A stretch of DNA of 64,000 nt from Rhizobium grahamii (lineage in GTDB: Bacteria > Pseudomonadota > Alphaproteobacteria > Rhizobiales > Rhizobiaceae): positions 1,426,001-1,490,000 of the forward strand of contig NZ_CP043498.1 in assembly GCF_009498215.1 (NCBI RefSeq). The letters run 5' to 3'. The notes beneath the pieces are model-generated. The model searched no databases. It was not told where the DNA came from and saw only the letters and a program-made list of their open reading frames with translations. The stretch's first letter is position 1. Every line of letters begins with the position of its first letter. This document shows, piece after piece, positions 62,436 through 64,000 of this stretch. A program made the translations under genes and the position numbers.

Positions 62436-64000
62436 TCAAGCCTCGGTATCAGGCGTCTCTTCGCCTGCCGGAGCAGCATTTTCGTCGCCGTTCTCTGCGT
62501 CGCCGCTTTCGTCATCCGGCTCGCTGATACGCTCGACCGAGACGACCTTCTCGTCCTTCGCAGTCGCGAAGATCGTGACGCCCTTGGTCGCGCGGCTGGC
62601 GATACGAATGCCGCCAACCGGCACGCGAATGAGCTGTCCGCCATCCGAGACGAGCATGATCTGATCGCCATCGGCAACAGGGAACGCAGCGACGAGTTCG
62701 CCGATCTCTGACGTCTTCGACGTATCCGTTGCACGGATACCCTTGCCGCCGCGGCCGGAAATGCGGAAGTCGTAGGAGGAGGAGCGCTTTCCGAAGCCCT
62801 TTACGGACACGGTCAGAACGAACTGCTCACGCGCCTTCAGCTCTTCGTAGCGCTCGTCAGGCAGTTGTCCCTCTTCGGTGACTTCTTCGCCGACAAGAGC
62901 GATATCCTCTTCGTCAATTCCGGTTGCACGCCGCTCGGCAGCAGAGCGCTTCAGATAGGCCGCACGCTCCCATGGCTCGGCATCGACATGCCCGACGATC
63001 GTCATCGAGATAATGCGGTCGCCATCGGCAAGGTTGATGCCGCGCACGCCGATCGAGTTACGACCCGCAAAGACACGCACATCGTCGACCGGGAAGCGGA
63101 TGCACTGGCCGAGCGCCGTGGTCAGCAGCACGTCGTCATGCTCCGTGCAGGTTTCGACCGAGAGGATTTCGTCGCCCTCCTCCTCGAGCTTCATCGCGAT
63201 CTTGCCGTTGCGATTGACCTGGACGAAGTCGCTGAGCTTGTTTCTGCGGACAGTGCCGCGCGTCGTCGAGAACATGACGTCGAGCTTGTCCCAGCTGTCC
63301 TCGTCCTCGGGCAGAGGCAGCACGGTGGTGATGCGCTCGCCGGGTTCCAGCGGCAGCATATTGATCAGCGCCTTGCCACGTGACGTCGGCGTGCCGATCG
63401 GCAGGCGGTAGACCTTCTCCTTGTAGACGATACCGCGCGACGAGAAGAACAGAACCGGCGTATGCGTATTCAAAACGAATAGCTGGCTAACAAAGTCCTC
63501 GTCACGTGTGGTCATGCCCGAGCGGCCCTTGCCGCCGCGGCGCTGCGCGCGGTAGGTCGCAAGCGGAACGCGCTTGATGTAGCCAAGATGCGAGACGGTC
63601 ACGACCATGTCTTCGCGGGCGATGAGATCTTCATCGTCCATCTCGAGACCGCCGTCCATGATCTCGGTGCGGCGCGGCGTGCCGAACTCGTCGCGAACGG
63701 CGGCAAGTTCTTCCTTGACGATCGTCTGGATACGGACACGCGACGACAGTATCTCGAGGTAATCCTTGATCTCCTCGCCGATCTTGTTGAGTTCGTCGCC
63801 AATTTCGTCGCGGCCGAGAGCGGTCAGACGAGCGAGGCGCAACTCGAGGATGGCGCGCGCCTGCTCTTCCGAGAGGTTGTACGTCATGTCCTCGTTGATG
63901 CGGTGGCGCGGGTCGTCGATCAGCCGGATAAGGCTTTCGACGTCATGCGCCGGCCAGCGGCGCGTCATCAACTGTTCGCGTGCGGTCTGCGGATCCGGTG
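62436..64000 (-). CDS. gyrA: DNA gyrase subunit A, C-terminal part
   Basis: About 520 C-terminal residues; the 5' part of the gene (with the catalytic tyrosine) is beyond the window's right edge. The frame opens with PDPQTAREQLMTRRWPAHDV, then the coiled-coil tower ('NLSEEQARAILELRLARLTALGRDEI') and the beta-pinwheel repeats. The GyrA box Q-R-R-G-G-K-G, which wraps DNA and separates GyrA from ParC, is present. An acidic tail ends 'PAGEETPDTEA'. With GyrB it introduces negative supercoils and is a quinolone target. Confidence 0.96.
   Translation of the reverse strand, partial: PDPQTAREQLMTRRWPAHDVESLIRLIDDPRHRINEDMTYNLSEEQARAILELRLARLTALGRDEIGDELNKIGEEIKDYLEILSSRVRIQTIVKEELAAVRDEFGTPRRTEIMDGGLEMDDEDLIAREDMVVTVSHLGYIKRVPLATYRAQRRGGKGRSGMTTRDEDFVSQLFVLNTHTPVLFFSSRGIVYKEKVYRLPIGTPTSRGKALINMLPLEPGERITTVLPLPEDEDSWDKLDVMFSTTRGTVRRNKLSDFVQVNRNGKIAMKLEEEGDEILSVETCTEHDDVLLTTALGQCIRFPVDDVRVFAGRNSIGVRGINLADGDRIISMTIVGHVDAEPWERAAYLKRSAAERRATGIDEEDIALVGEEVTEEGQLPDERYEELKAREQFVLTVSVKGFGKRSSSYDFRISGRGGKGIRATDTSKTSEIGELVAAFPVADGDQIMLVSDGGQLIRVPVGGIRIASRATKGVTIFATAKDEKVVSVERISEPDDESGDAENGDENAAPAGEETPDTEA

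Overview
The window is chromosomal DNA of an alphaproteobacterium of the order Hyphomicrobiales, most likely family Rhizobiaceae (a Rhizobium/Agrobacterium/Sinorhizobium relative). The reasons are: high G+C coding sequence with almost no intergenic waste; the CckA hybrid kinase; a 2292-residue apolipoprotein-like coiled-coil protein of the GPR/RgsE polar-growth type found in this group; a DksA that lacks most of its zinc-finger cysteines; a recA promoter with a TTG-N11-CAA SOS motif; and TTAA-N7-TTAA (CtrA-type) motifs. The content is mainly core chromosome. I see no prophage, IS element, CRISPR array, rRNA or tRNA gene.

Layout. 1-16 kb holds a dispersed purine-synthesis region (end of rpe, purB, then purC-purS-purQ, then purL) with bolA and the monothiol glutaredoxin grxD. 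Between these lie a PAS-PAS-GGDEF-EAL protein, a MocR regulator, a PagL-like deacylase, a small lipoprotein, a DUF1127 protein and a 29-residue membrane microprotein too short for normal ORF calling. 16-31 kb has two tandem Bcr/CflA exporters, a LysE exporter, an inositol-monophosphatase-family enzyme, ttcA, glsA, rpsD, an alkaline phosphatase behind a Pho-box-like element, a HerA-like ATPase, an MFS transporter, murI, a TrmJ-type methyltransferase and a frameshifted FUSC transporter. 31-42 kb has a secreted protein, icd, a GNAT enzyme, a glutathione S-transferase, an AraC/GyrI-type regulator, alaS, recA and a pseudouridine-catabolism pair (PfkB kinase and psuG). 42-64 kb carries cckA, a FliO-like protein, dksA, a SixA-YcjX-YcjF module, folP-folB-folK, a DUF922 protein, a probable small RNA, a 2Fe-2S ferredoxin, an orphan Hpt protein, the giant GPR-like gene, a GFA-family protein and the 3' part of gyrA.

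Two themes stand out. (1) Cell-cycle and polar-growth wiring: cckA lies in the same window as two well-formed TTAA-N7-TTAA motifs. One is just upstream of the c-di-GMP protein; the other sits in a TTAA cluster between the divergent Hpt and GPR-like genes. The GPR-like gene has nine perfectly phased 132-bp (44-residue = 2 x 22) repeats. (2) Three genes (the membrane protein after rpe, a YdeN/RBBP9-type hydrolase and the FUSC transporter) are each broken in a way that one missing base repairs. Each sits in a short homopolymer or doublet, which suggests sequencing or assembly error, or very recent decay.
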